A stretch of 64,000 nt of DNA from Linanthus parryae. Its lineage: Eukaryota; Streptophyta; Magnoliopsida; Ericales; Polemoniaceae. The stretch spans positions 57,497,718-57,561,717 of the forward strand of contig JALGPY010000004.1 of the NCBI GenBank assembly GCA_023055425.1, given 5' to 3'. Of the stretch, positions 44,971 to 57,549 are shown in pieces (the first letter of the stretch is position 1; every line of letters starts with the position of its first letter). The notes under the pieces are model-generated. The model did not search any database. It worked only from the letters and a program-made list of their open reading frames with translations, and was not told the DNA's origin. A program made the translations under genes and the position numbers.

Positions 44971-45498
44971 ATTTAGCACAAGCCTTATCTAGAAAACATC
45001 TGTTTTCATTATTAATCTCTAATGAGGCTCAAGATAAGAAAATATTACGTTTCTCCTGGAAATGCAACTTTTTCCAAGTTTATTTGTTTCTTTAAAAGCA
45101 ATTTTTTGATTCATGACCTAAAAACTTACTAGTAATAAATTATCTATCCATTAAAAAACTACTTTTTGATTTTTGTATGTCCTAAATTAAACGTCAACTC
45201 GCATTTTAATAATTGAAATTGGATGGACGTATACAAGTGTCAAATAAAATTCTCTATAGTCCTATTTGAAATGATTGAATAATAGACAATGTCATACCCC
45301 ACACATTATGCAAATCACTGGGGCGTGAAGCTCGGACTAGACATCATCACATGCCAGACCCCAAAACACAAAAAGGTAAAGTTCATGGCCAGCATATGTG
45401 CGCGTTGATCATAAGAAATATACTTTTAACAACTGTGGGTCAACCACAAGTCGTTAGAATTCAACAAATAAATTAGTAAAGTAGAAAGTAACTCTTTA
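44971..45498 (+). repeat. unit B end: LINE tail, unit-end repeat and start of the retroposed segment
   Basis: Matches 33736-34545 of A without the MITE. The unit-end direct repeat is at about 45300-45480 and lacks a ~30-bp part of the other copies. The first 20 bp of the retroposed segment follow before the junction to copy C. Confidence 0.7.
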
Positions 45499-45682
45499 AG
45501 AATTGTTTTTATTTTCAGCAAATTTCGTATTTTCTTTATTTTTGGTCTATTTAAGCGTTGTAAATTTTTTGGTAATTCATCTTTTACCTTATTATCAATA
45601 ATATTTCACTTTTCTTGTTTGAGAAACGTTTATTCCATGGAGATTGTGTTTTGACGTCTTTAATCGCTTCTATTCTGCGTCA
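45499..45682 (+). repeat. truncated gypsy LTR remnant, copy C
   Basis: Matches the last ~180 bp of the LTRs at 37351-39340, followed by the same CTTTTT site. It shares some variants with the left LTR (GAGAAACG, GACGTC, CGCTTCTA) and others with the right LTR (TTCCATGG). It therefore descends from an ancestral LTR rather than from the present right LTR of copy B. Confidence 0.88.
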
Positions 45683-46459
45683 CTTTTTATTCCTGCGTAG
45701 GTGGAATTACCGCTGGAGTTGTGTAGTGTTCCTGGACCTTCCTCTTCTTGGAAAAGTGTTCGCCGTTTTATTCAAGTCACTTCCATGGAGAAGGGGCCAT
45801 AATGTTGACATGAGATTTCAAGGACCAAATTGATCTTCTTAGAAACTCGAAAATGCAGTTGGATACAAGCGTCGGTCCGGGAGAACAGTGACGAGTAGAT
45901 AACGTGATGAAGGAATGACAAACTCAATCGATCACTGAAATGGAATACCACTAATACACTTACAGAATACTGAATTACAACTCATGCAATGCTAAAATGG
46001 AACCGATAACCAATGAATCACACTACCAATGGTCACAATTACAGAGCATGGACTACCATGTAAAAGATAATATCGATTTCTCTATATAATATGTCCTCTC
46101 TTTATTCTGATGTTAGGACATGATCCCCTTAAAAATGCCCCGAGCCTCCCTCTATATACTGCTACTGTAAAGGTTTGACTTCGTCCAACAGCTTAGCATC
46201 ACAAATGCGACACCCTTGACACATTAAGCAAAGCACTGGGGCGCAAAGCGCAGACTATAAATCATGACATCCAGAGGTTAAGTGGCAGACCCCAATACAC
46301 AAAGAGGTAAAGTCGATGACCATGAATTGACTATAAGAAATCTATTTCAACAACTTCATCCCAACCACAAGTGGTAACCGCTTCAACATATAAATTAGAT
46401 GAAAGCCCCAGATTTTGAACTTCAATTCAAACGAAATATTGACTATATTCGGAGAAGGA
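45683..46459. repeat. unit C spacer with internal direct repeat
   Basis: Equivalent to 39341-40119 in B. Direct repeat at about 46210-46400. No gene seen. Confidence 0.6.
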
Positions 46460-47572
46460 AGACTATTAATTACCTAAAGAAATACTCAGTGACTGTTCAA
46501 TTGCATCTTCAAGGCCGGATGGAGCCTTCCGTTTTCGTATAGACACACTTGTATACTGATAAAGAGTTGAAGTTTATTTTTTCCTACTGTATGTGAAATG
46601 CAAAAATATAAACCAGTCATAACTTCATGGTCAGGTTCAGAATCCGTAGAACAATGGTGAAAAGGATGAAAAATATGCCATGTAATTAAGAGGACTATGA
46701 AGCGAATTTTTCCACAACTCATAAGTTGCTTTCCAGGAAGGCATATATCGCATCTCCTCATCCTCCAACTCGTCTCTGATAGATTCCTTTACAGGATCCA
46801 TTGTCTTGTCATAAAACCAATATGTGGGTCAGCAACTTCATGAATTAAATGGATGGCTCTCATAAAAGGAATGGTGTCCTTCAAGACCACAAGCGATCCA
46901 CATCAGAATGAAGCAGCCCGAACCTTATCAGCAATTCTTCTACCATCAGTAGAGGAATCAGAAACTGAAGAAATCTACTCACATGATGAAAACATCTTCG
47001 CCGAGTTTTTATTTTCTAATACAATAATCTCGAGGAAATCGTTGACTTTATCTTTATTGCCTTGACCAGATCACCAGTATTGTTTACAGCTCCTCATCAG
47101 AAGACAATTGTAAATGAATTTTGTCAACATTCTTACATTGTTCAAATATTGGTTATGAACTATATTGTGTCTATGTTCTCCAACATTTTCTCTAAACAAT
47201 AGGATGAGCTGATTGTACAAAATTCGTGGGCTACTTTTCTATAAATAGTTTTCCTACAATTATCATGTTCCGTGATGTATGGTTTTAGATTATTCGAACC
47301 ACACTATCAGCCCAATCTCCTCAATGGTTTCATCAAGGACCAGTATCCAAATATCATAATCTCCAATTGAAGTTGAAATATCCGGTGACTTGAGGTATAA
47401 TGCCCTTTTGGGAATTCCATTAAAACATGAATAAAGTCCCTCGCGCTCTAGTCCCCCACTTATCCATAATAACACTGAAACTAGTAGTCTTCGTTGAAGA
47501 TTTAATATCCTTCACCTGAATTTCAATCCAATTGAGCTCAAATCAATTTAAATCTTTGGGAAGGATATCCAA
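46460..47572 (-). pseudogene. hAT transposase pseudogene, minus strand, copy C
   Basis: Same order of motifs as 28741-29828, including KSPDISTSIGDYDIWILV (about 47320-47390). Stops remain. The head-to-head junction with the plus-strand copy is preserved at about 47565-47580. Confidence 0.74.
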
Positions 47573-48834
47573 TCTTCATGGACAATCAGCGGTTGCAGTG
47601 TTCTCATTATTGGGTGGAGGGGTGAGAATGGGCGGCAAAAGATCAATGTTTTAGTGGATTCCCCCAAACGAGTAATAAATCTCAAGTCCGTAGATATTTC
47701 AGTTTCCTTTGGAGATTCTGACGCATTGATGCTTATCTTTGATGAACTTATTGAATAAGTTTGGGGCTGATAATGTTGTTCAAATGATCTCCAACAGTAC
47801 ATTTGGCAGCATGAAAATTGTGGGCAAACTAGTTATGGAGAAGTACACGGCAATTGTTGGACAGTCGGCTCAACCCATTGTTTGGAGACCATGTTAGAGA
47901 ACACAGGGGAAATGAACTTCAACGAATATCTATATAACAACGCACTGATGTTGACAAATTTCATTTACACCCGTCCAAGAATTTTAATGTTGATGAGGAG
48001 CCATACAAGTTCCGGTGAACAGGTCAAGTCAACTAAGATCATGTCAACAATGAGTTTCCTCACACTCGAGAACATCGTATTGGAGAAGAAGAACTCGGAG
48101 AAGATGTTTTCATCATCTGAGTGGAGGTCATCGCTTTGGGCTTCCAGTAATGATGGCAAATGAATTGCTGATATGGCTAGGGACGCTTTGTTCTGGTCTG
48201 GAGCACTTGTGGTTTTGAAGGCCACCATTATTCCTTTAGTTAAAGCCTACATTCGATTCATGAATGTGCTGACACACCAATTGGTTTTATATACGAGACA
48301 ATGGATCAGGTAAAGGAAACCATCATAGATGAATTCGAGTATGAGGAGGTTGCATTTATGCCTTATTGAAATGAAAATGATGAGTTATGGATAATTGGCT
48401 TCATAGCCCTCTTCACTCCGCAGCATATTTTATGAACCCTTTGTACGGTTATTCAACGGATTTTGAACCTAAGGATGAAGTTATGAATGATTCATATTTC
48501 TGCATTTCTCATATGGTAAAGGAAAAGAAGCTTCAACGGTTGATCAATATACAAGTTGGTTTGAATCACAACAAATAATAATATACGAGTTGGTCTATAT
48601 GAAAAAGGTAATGGTCCCTTCATTGTTGAAGATGCAATTCAACAGTCCCGGATTATCTCTCCAAGTAATGAATTAGATGCGTCTCCTAATATCCTCGACT
48701 TTCAACTAGTTTATTGGTTGTCGGTTGAAGCGGTAACCACTTATGGTTGTCGTGCAGTTGTTGGAATTAAATTTTTACTGGTCTTGCACTTGACCTCTTT
48801 GCGTCTAAGGGCCTGGCACTTAACCTCCTTATGG
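47573..48834 (+). pseudogene. hAT transposase pseudogene, plus strand, copy C
   Basis: Keeps the KSVDIS, FGSMKIVGKLVMEKY, ENTGEMNFNEYL and SSEWRSS.WASSNDGK segments, MDQVKETI and TTYGCRAVVGIKF. A TGA stop lies right after SNDGK at 48161-48163, and further frame changes are present. Confidence 0.8.
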
Positions 48835-50494
48835 CCTCTAAGGAGTCCAAAATCCTTGTTTGACTATTGTCCTATATGCTTATGTAACGTTTATTATAAA
48901 ATATTTTTCAAAACTTTAGCAGACTGTTTAATAATATTTCTTCCTACGCTTATTTCACCCAACACACTCTGCCTTCATTAAATGCCGTCATATTTCAAAT
49001 ATTTCTATCATTATAGAAACTATTCACACCATTCATTGCTACATGAATAAGTTAGGTTCTTCTTCCCTTAAAACTCGATATTGCTAAGGACAACCATAAA
49101 ATAGAGTGAACCTACCTTCATAATGTTATAATTAAGATGGGGTTTGCCGTTAATTTTATAAACGATATTATGAATTGTGTGACTTATGTTTCTTTTAATA
49201 TCTTAATTAATGGGCACGGACTAAGTACTTCCTTCCAACTAGGGGCATTCGAAAAGCCGATCCCATTTTCCTTATCTTTTTTCTACCGAAGGCTTATCCT
49301 GCATTATTAACCAAGCTGTCTCGAATAATCTTCTTAAAGGAGTTAAAGCTGGTTCAAACTCCCATAGTATAACTCACCTCCATTTCGCGGATGATAACAT
49401 CTTTTTCTCTAAAGAAAATAAGAAAAATGCACTTACCATAAATTACATTCTCCGCCAATATTGTAGGGCTTCAAGTCAGCTAATTTATAAGTCAAAATCT
49501 GCAATTGTTTTTAGCCTAAAAGTCCCAAATGATATCAACCTCTTCTGTACCCAAATCTTGAAAATTCCAATCGCTTCTTATCACGATAAGAACTTAGGAT
49601 TGCCTAACTTTATTGGTAAAAATAAAAAACAAAATATTTTAAGTATTGTTTTTATCAAAAAAATTATGAATAAGTTATTTGGTTGACAAGATAATTTCTT
49701 TCTCGGGGAGGAAAATAAATTCTCATAAAATATATAATTCAAGCTATTCCTATTATGTTCGTTTTTCTTTACCATCTACTTTTTGCACAGATATTCGAAA
49801 CCCTTGGGGGAAATTTTGTGTGGAAATGAAATTGGAAAACAAGATTATTTGAAAAAATTGGTGTTACATGTGTAATCCTAACAGTGTTGGGGTTTGAGTT
49901 TTCATCACATGCATGCTTTTACTATTGCTTTATTAAGAAAATAAGCGTTGAGAATTTATAATGACCCTAACTCTCTTCTTGCGAGAGTTCTTAAAGGAAA
50001 ATACTACAACAATTCTATTCTACAACTGCCACTGTGGTTGTTTCTCTAGATCCACGTATGTTTAGAAAATTACCGTTACAGCTAAAAATATCAGTTTCAA
50101 AGGGGTACATCAAGGCATAGGTAATGGTCAAGATACCCTCATTTATCACAATCGTTGGATTTATATCGTCCTCGGTAGAAAGCCTAACAGATTCCCAACT
50201 CTTAAAAATGATTTTAAAGGTTAAGATTTTACCACCTAAATTTTTACTTGGAATACATATTTAATTCTGTCTAATTTCGCGGAAGATGGAGCTGGTGCAA
50301 TTCTTCAAATGCCCCTTGTTTTTCCTGTAAATCAAGACAGAATGGTTTGGACCCAATTCGAAAATAGAGACTATTAGGTTAAGACAACCTATCATTTGGT
50401 GGTCTCTAACATAATCCGTGAGACAAATAGATCTATCTCATCCTCTTCCAATTCAATCAAAGATATTTTTGGACAAATCTTTGAAAACTTAACA

Positions 50495-52471
50495 TCTTAT
50501 CTTATATCTTATCTTATATATAATATAAAAGCAGAAAAGTCCCGAGGTGAAACCACGTTTTGCTATGTGTTTATAAATGATTGTCATCGTACGTGTCCAT
50601 TAACTAAAAACCAACCAATGAGAAATTGACAAATGTTTATGTATTGCTTCGTCAAATTGTCTTTAATACTAACCTTTATATTTGTAACTCATAACAATAA
50701 TTATTCATTTAATGTTGTAATGACACTATTTATGATGTAATTTACTATTAAAATATATTATTGTATGTATAAAGTTGTAACCTATTTTATCTAATCAATA
50801 AACTTTTTAATATTATTTTCAATTATATATTACAGTATCACAATAAAATCAATAGATAAAACACATGAATTTAGATTTTTTGCTCTTATCCATAAAGATA
50901 ATAACGATTCTAATGAATTTGTTGTCGATATATTGTAATGTATTGAATAATTGCAATATTTATTCATTTTAATGTTGTGATGACACTCTTTATGATTTGA
51001 TTTTACAATTAAAATATATATCACTGTATGTAGAACATTTATAAACCATTTTAACTAATCAAAAATACTTTTGATATTTTTCTGAATTTTTTTTACAATA
51101 TCACAATAAACTTAATAAATAAAACACATGAATTTAGATTTATTGTTCTTATTCTAAATAAAATATTCTAATGAATTTTTCGTCGAGAAATATTGTAAGA
51201 TTTTAAATTACAACCTTTAGAAACATGACTCCTCCATAGAAATGGTTCTTAATATCATATTCAATTTTAGTATTTAAATAAATATTTTGTGTGAAATTAT
51301 ATTCTTACATTTCATATAATTGATGCTAATGTAATTACTTATTCCTTGAGAAATATTATTTACTAACTTTTCTCATCATTTAAATCGCTTTGGGTGTTCT
51401 GTCAAATCAATATTACTTTTATGTTACAAAAGTCTCTTAAAAATGTCCAACTGCTACCAACACTCGACAAGGAATGATACAATACGTACTAGCTCATGAC
51501 TTCTTAAAGGAGTGGGGCTGTAAACTATTTTTAAAATATCGAACTCTTAAGACTTATAATCTATTTATACTCTATTTATATGTATATGTAATTATTACAA
51601 TTCAAATTTGAATATTAACGACATGAAGTGAACCACTACTTGCAAAATCTTCTTCCACGTCATTTTCCATTTTCATATGTGAGCCAACTGAAATGTGACT
51701 TGCAGAAAATTTTAATTTACAACAATTGTAATTCGCAACGCCTATACGAATTCTAAGTTTTTGATATTTTAGTTGCTATTTATTTTTAGCTTAATGAAAT
51801 TGTGATTTTTAACTCTAAATACAGTACCATTAATTTTTACAGTTTATTAGCTACTCATATTTTTAATATATGGATTATAGTTTAGAAAATACCATTTATT
51901 CGATTTTCTTCTTCTTTATTATTCTATTTTCATTAAAATTTATCCCACCACAAATAGTTCACTTCGCGATTTTAATTATTTCAAAAATGTCATTCGATGC
52001 TATGAGACAATGAGATAGTGAAAGGTAAGATTTGACACTATATTCGGGCTTTGTTTGAAGCCTAAATTGATTGTTCGTGGGATTTGGTCGGGGGTTTAAA
52101 AATGATGAAAAATATTAACGTAACCATAATAGTTTAGTCTTACTTTGTTCTCCCAATGAATGATTTCTGCCGACTTAACAATCACGTGTTGAACATTATT
52201 GTTGGTTGATTAAAAATTATTTTAGATAAATACTACACTATTTAGAATTAAACGGAGGAGAGAAATAGTTGTGTCCAACAATTAGTCTCATTAAACGAAC
52301 ATCAAATAATCTTTGTACAGAAATGACAATATATAAATAAACATATTAAAGAATTTGGTGAAATATTGTAACGTTAACTTATTAAGTAATAAAAACTAAT
52401 AGATTTATGACTATAAAAAAACATATGCAATGGAGTTTTGCCCCGCGCCACTGGCGCGGGGTTACGTCTAG
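50495..52471 (+). mobile_element. non-autonomous Helitron
   Basis: Starts TCTTATCTTATA and ends CTAG, inserted exactly between A and T of the host (the empty site reads AACATTCATATC in A, B and D). The 3' end has a perfect hairpin, CCCCGCGCC (52441-52449) and GGCGCGGGG (52453-52461) with loop ACT, six bases before CTAG. These are the canonical Helitron termini. The 1977-bp AT-rich body has no Rep/helicase ORF, so the element would need a partner. Confidence 0.96.
50700..51185 (+). repeat. internal tandem duplication in Helitron
   Basis: Two diverged copies of a ~260-bp segment, starting at about 50703 and 50961. Both contain TATTCATTT.AATGTTGT.ATGACAC, a CACAATAAA stretch and AAAACACATGAATTTAGATT (about 50858 and 51122). 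Confidence 0.75.
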
Positions 52472-53412
52472 TTCATATCAAAATTAAAATATGAATATGG
52501 AGACTTTATCATCAATGTATTGCTACAAAAGACAATATGAAGAAAAAATGTATCCCTTTACCTCCACAATGTTGCTTATGTTCTTATGGTCAAAAAACCA
52601 CCGCTCATTTATTACTTCATTGTTTGTAGATTTTCCAAATTTTCAAGTCCCCTCTCCCATATCTGGAAATAACCTAAGTCTGACCTCCCTTTCCCTATCT
52701 GTTTGACGATTTTTTTTTCAACTATAAAAAGTCAGAACAAACATATCTTGGGGTACTTGTTGTGGAATATTTGGTAAAAATTTTGAACTCAAACTTTAGG
52801 ACTTATAATCATTTAATTATGTCTAGTTTAACTGAAAACATATAATTTCAAGAAGATACTTATCTTGATCGGGAAATGTTTCATGCAAGTACTGGAGAAG
52901 AAGAAAAAGTCTTCTGATGGAAGCCGCCGCCTTTAGGTTTCCTCATCATGAACATCGACGCCCCTATATCCACTGGACACCGTAGATCGGGCGGTGGGGC
53001 AGTGATTCGTAACTCCCAACGTCACTTCGTGATGGCTATAGCATTTCCAATCCCTTACACAAAAAATTCACTATTGGTCGAAGCTTATGGGGTCCGGATC
53101 GCCATTTTTGAAGCTTGAAATTGAGATTTTTGTTCTTTGATGATTGAATCAGACAACCAAGAATTGGTCCTATGCTTAGAGAGAGAGGCGCTGTCTGTGG
53201 CTGTCTCAGAGAAAGAACGGATGATAAATGGCATCTCATCGCAGCTATGTCATTTTATATATTCTAGGGCTAGTTGGTGTAGGAATGATGAAAATTTCCT
53301 TGCTCATACCCTAGTTAAAATGGGCTTGGAATGTGAAGTTATTTCTTTTTGGGCTATTACTCGCCCCAACAGCTTGTAAAACATTTGGGCCTTGGATATA
53401 ACCCGCTATTAA

Positions 53413-53944
53413 ATTGAGTACAAGCCTTATCTGAAAAAAATATGTTTTCATTATTAATCTCTAACGAGGCTCAAGATAAGAAAATATTACGTTTCTCCTC
53501 GAAATGCAACTTTTTCCAAGTTTATTTGTTTCTTCAAAAGCAATTTTTTGATTCATGACCTAAAAACTTACTAGTAAAAAATTATATAACCATTAAAAAA
53601 CTACTTTTTAATTTTGGTATGTCCTAAATTAAACGTCAACTCGCATTTTAGTAATTGAAACGGATGGACGTGTACAAGTGTCAAATAAAATTCTCTATAG
53701 TCCTATTTGAAATGATTGAATAATAGACAATGTCACACCCCACACATTAAGCAAATCACTGGGGCGTGAAGCTCAGACTAGACATCATGACATGCCAGAC
53801 CTCAAAACACAAAGAGGTAAAGTTCATGGCCATGAATTAAGTAACTAACTATGATTCAGCATATGTGCGTGTTGACCATAAGAAATATACTTTCAACAAC
53901 TTTGTGTCAACCACAAGTCGTTAGAATTCAACAAATAAATTAGT
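53413..53944 (+). repeat. unit C end: LINE tail and unit-end repeat
   Basis: Equivalent to 33736-34522 in A without the MITE. Ends with ATAAATTAGT (53935-53944), the left target duplication of the next retroposed segment. Confidence 0.7.
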
Positions 53945-54707
53945 GAAGTAGAAAGAAACTCTTTAAGAAAAGAAAGATGGTTTGGCTCAGGGGAGAAAAG
54001 AGGATTCTCACCTCTCTCTAGATTTCTGGAGAGATAGTCCGTCGGCCGGTCATCCACCGCTTGCTTGGTCTCCTCGGAGATGTTATGCAGGTAGCTTGCT
54101 GGCTAGGTTCATATCAAAGCCCTTTTCGCCTTTTCTTATTTTTGGCTTCCCAGATCTGTGTTTGCGGGTCACCTGCGGGGGTTTCTCCGGCTTTGATCTT
54201 CAAGGTTCTCTGGTGGTTCTTGCCTCTTGTTCTCCGTCGGTGTTTCAGGCCCATGGTTTCACTCCGCCGCTTCAAGGTCTATTCAAGCGACACTCTTCAC
54301 CGTCGTCGACAGTTCCACCGCATGCCGAACTCGAAATTCCTAGTAGGTTTCCTCCGTTGTCGGTGTTGTCCTAGGCCAATCCTCGGCAGCTTCATGCATA
54401 TTCGCCGACGTTTATGGCGGCTGCATACCCCAAGTTACCGACGGCTCCAGCGTCTCAGCGCTTCAAGATGAGGCTCTTTTTTCCTTATTGCTCTGAACAA
54501 GTCTAGTGACTTCTTTGGTTACAAGTTTTGTTGACGTCTTTGCTGTAGTTGTTCCTCCTCATGTATTTTACATGTTTTTTCCTTATTAACCTTAGATCTC
54601 CTTTGATAATTTTGGATCTTTTATTAGCATGATCCTCTAGAAAAGTCTGGTACTTAATAATAGTTGAGTTTTTTCAAAAAAAAAAAAAGAAAAAGAAAAG
54701 AAAACTG
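53945..54707 (+). mobile_element. A-tailed retroposed segment, copy D
   Basis: Left duplication ATAAATTAGT (53935-53944), right ATAAACTAGT (54708-54717), A-rich tail at about 54676-54704. The ~136-codon frame 54061-54471 is conserved with copies B and E. No domain recognised. Confidence 0.65.
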
Positions 54708-54717
54708 ATAAACTAGT

Positions 54718-55802
54718 TGAACGCCGCAGATTTTCAACCTCAGTTCAAATGAAATCTTCTGTGTAAGTGTCTAAGAATGCATGATCAAATATACTCTAGT
54801 AGGGGAGGGGGTGTTGAATAAACTATGGCAACTTAAGCTAAAATGGTGGTTTTAAAAAATAGGCAGAGAAGTTACGTTGTGAAGATTTACAAAGCTTGAA
54901 ACCAATTTCAAAGCTTTGAACTGAAACAGACTGTATAAAATTTTATGAGAATTTTAAGGTTTAGAAAAGCCTTTCAATGCTTTGAAAATGTCCCGTGGCG
55001 AAACAGTTTGCAAGCAAATAAAGTACTGAAATATAAAGAGCAAGACAGAAGTATTCGTTACGAAGTTCGGCCTCCAAAACACCTACTCTCAGCCCGCGGG
55101 ATCTGATCCCTCTAGGATTTCAAAAACTTCTTATTTATCACCAGTTAATCCCTCGTTCTCGGGCCTAAGAGAATTGCCTTACTGTTACACCAGCTTGTGG
55201 TGGTCTGCTATCCTACCTAGTTATGAGTTATGTTGTCTCTCTTCACTCAGTAACAAGTTCTTAGCGTTGAACAGTAGTAAAGTTACACGACATGGGGAAA
55301 ATTGCCCTAACATTTCACAAGTTCGTTAGGTGTTACGAATGGGCCTTGAATGGAGTCAGCAAGGCTCAAGCGAGGAATTAGAAGAAGAGGCATCAAGACA
55401 TGAATAAGAGGAGGAAGGCAAAACTCACTGCCCTCTCGCACGAAAGGAAGAGGGCATTTGCACGAATGATTCGTGCGAATGGCACGCCCAATATCCATAA
55501 TGGGAAATTATCGGGAAACTCCAAGAGCACAAGAATACGTTCCAACATTACCTTTTGGCTCTTCCAAAGGGAACAAAGGTAAACATGGTGTCCTTTCAAC
55601 TCGTCTCTCATAATTTCTATGTAAGAGATAGACCAAATCCTGGTTTCTTTAGGCTTATCCCTAAAGATTATCGATTTACCTGGTTTCTCTAGGTTTATCC
55701 CTATTACTCCGCCCTATACAGTTTCACAAATAATAGTCTCTCCTTTATGTGGGATTATAGCTATTTAGTCCATCTATTTAGTCAATTTATAAACGAAATT
55801 TG
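54718..55802. other. unit D spacer
   Basis: Matches 35288-36379 in B. Short ORFs on both strands, none recognised. Confidence 0.5.
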
Positions 55803-56774
55803 TCAACAAAAAAGAATGTGATGCACCAGAAATATTTGTATTATGCAAGCGGTTGGTTGATATGAAGCGCTGGTCACAATGTTGTAGGTGGTCTCTGTTG
55901 GAACTATGCTCAGAATGTGAATCAGTCCTCTTCCGCCTAACTCCTTGTTGGTTGCTGCCACTTCGCTGACATCATCTTCTATTCTAAAATTGGCCCTCTC
56001 ATCTACTGTCTCCATGTCAAATGGCCAGCACTGCTCGTACCTGGTAGATGCTGCTTTGCGCCACTTCTCCCTAAGACTTCCTGCCATTTTGTTACTTGCC
56101 CGGTCCTGCTGATTGGTTCTGCTAAACTTATTCTCCAACTTAAGCAGTCCTCCTTTCACTAATAATTGACTCCTCGATAGCCCTTCTAGCATCGATTGCA
56201 AATGTATTTTGGCGGTGCTCTCAGGACCTTCCTTTGTGGGTTACCCATGCCTCCAGTCAAAGCTCCTTCCTGCGCTCTTCATTTCATTGGTCCTCTAGTT
56301 AGCTACAGACTCTTCACTGTCTTAAGGTCCAAAGGCTTCAATGAACTTAGCAAGAAGTTGTTGAGTATTTTTATCCTCGCTAGAAACTTTTCGTATGTAG
56401 AATATTTGAAGTTCTTTGGATACAGTAGTTCTTGAATCATCTTGGAATAAGGAAGCAGCAGACTCATGACTGGGACTGGTTTCCCCATTGTTCCATTTTA
56501 CACCATTTCGACAAGCCCCTCCAAACAATATTTCGTTGTCTGAATGCACGAATAGGTTGAGATGGCATCACCAGCAATTTCGTGAACAAATTTCTTTGAT
56601 TGTGGCTTCACCTGCATTAGGCGTTGTGGAGCATATGCATGTGCATAACTTGCTGAGCCGTAGGTGAGAGGGCAGCTTACATAACTCCTGTACTGTCATC
56701 ATCCGATACTGATTATGATCCATTTTACATAAGCATAATCTCCTCCATGGGTTGTGATACTGGAGTGGCTTTTT
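55803..56774 (-). pseudogene. conserved minus-strand ORF region of unknown identity, copy D
   Basis: The 132-codon frame 55803-56201 is open as in B. The upstream frame is broken, with only 56322-56549 (75 codons) left of the 163-codon B frame. Family unknown. Confidence 0.4.
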
Positions 56775-57549
56775 ATTCCTGCGTCGGTTGAATTACCGCT
56801 GGAGTTGTGTAGTGTTCCTCGACCTCTTCCTCTTCTTGGAAAAGTGTTCGCCATTTTATTCAAGTCACTTCCATGGAGAAGGGGTCATAATGTTGACATG
56901 AGATTTCAAGGACCAAATTGATCTTCTTAGAAACTCGAAAATGCAGTTGGATACAAGCGACGGTCCGGGAGAACAGTGACGAGTAGATAACGTGATGAAG
57001 GAATGACAAACTCAATCGATCACTGAAATGGAATCCCACTAATACACTTACAGAATACTGAATTACAACTCATGCAGTGCTAAAATGGAACCGATAACCA
57101 ATGAATCATACTACCAATGGTCACAATTACAGAGCATGGACTACCATGTAAAAGATAATCTCGATTTCTCTATATAATATGTCCTCTCTTTATCCTGATG
57201 TTAGGACATGATCCCCTTAAAAATGCCCCTAGCCTCCCTCTATATACTGCTACTGTAAAGGTTTGACTTCGTCCAACAGCTTAGCATCACAAATGAGACA
57301 CCCTTGACACATTAAGCAAAGCACTGGGGCGCAAAGCGCAGATTAGAAATCATGACATCCAGAGGTTAAGTGGCAGACCCCAATACACAAAGAGGTAAAG
57401 TCGATGACCATGAATTGACTATAAGAAATCTATTTCAACAACTTCATCCCAACCACAAGTGGTAACCGCTTCAACATATAAATTAGATGAAAGCCCCAGA
57501 TTTTGAACTTCAATTCAAACGAAATATTGACTATAATCGGAGAAGGAAG
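56775..57549. repeat. unit D spacer with internal direct repeat
   Basis: Equivalent to 27961-28740 in A. Direct repeat at about 57305-57495. No gene seen. Confidence 0.6.

Larger units (their letters stand above)
34551..45498 (+). repeat. tandem unit copy B
   Basis: Second copy. Private or semi-private features are the 1990-bp gypsy derivative (37351-39340), a 292-bp plastid-like insert (43398-43689) and a deletion of about 430 bp through the hAT head-to-head junction at about 41122-41126. The right border passes directly into copy C inside a gypsy LTR remnant. Confidence 0.93.
48835..53412 (+). pseudogene. L1-type LINE remnant, copy C (interrupted by Helitron)
   Basis: Collinear with A and D. 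The RT catalytic box is FADD (about 49383-49394) followed by N instead of S. The Helitron splits the zf-RVT region between 50494 and 52472. The RNase H-like end closes at about 53412. Many stops. Confidence 0.85.
45499..53972 (+). repeat. tandem unit copy C (left third deleted)
   Basis: Begins inside the gypsy LTR. The retroposed segment, spacer and minus-strand ORF region are deleted. The rest follows the unit order. Private feature: Helitron 50495-52471. Confidence 0.92.

Noticed and set aside
50396..50629. ORF across the left Helitron end
   Set aside because: It joins LINE coding remnant and Helitron end by chance.
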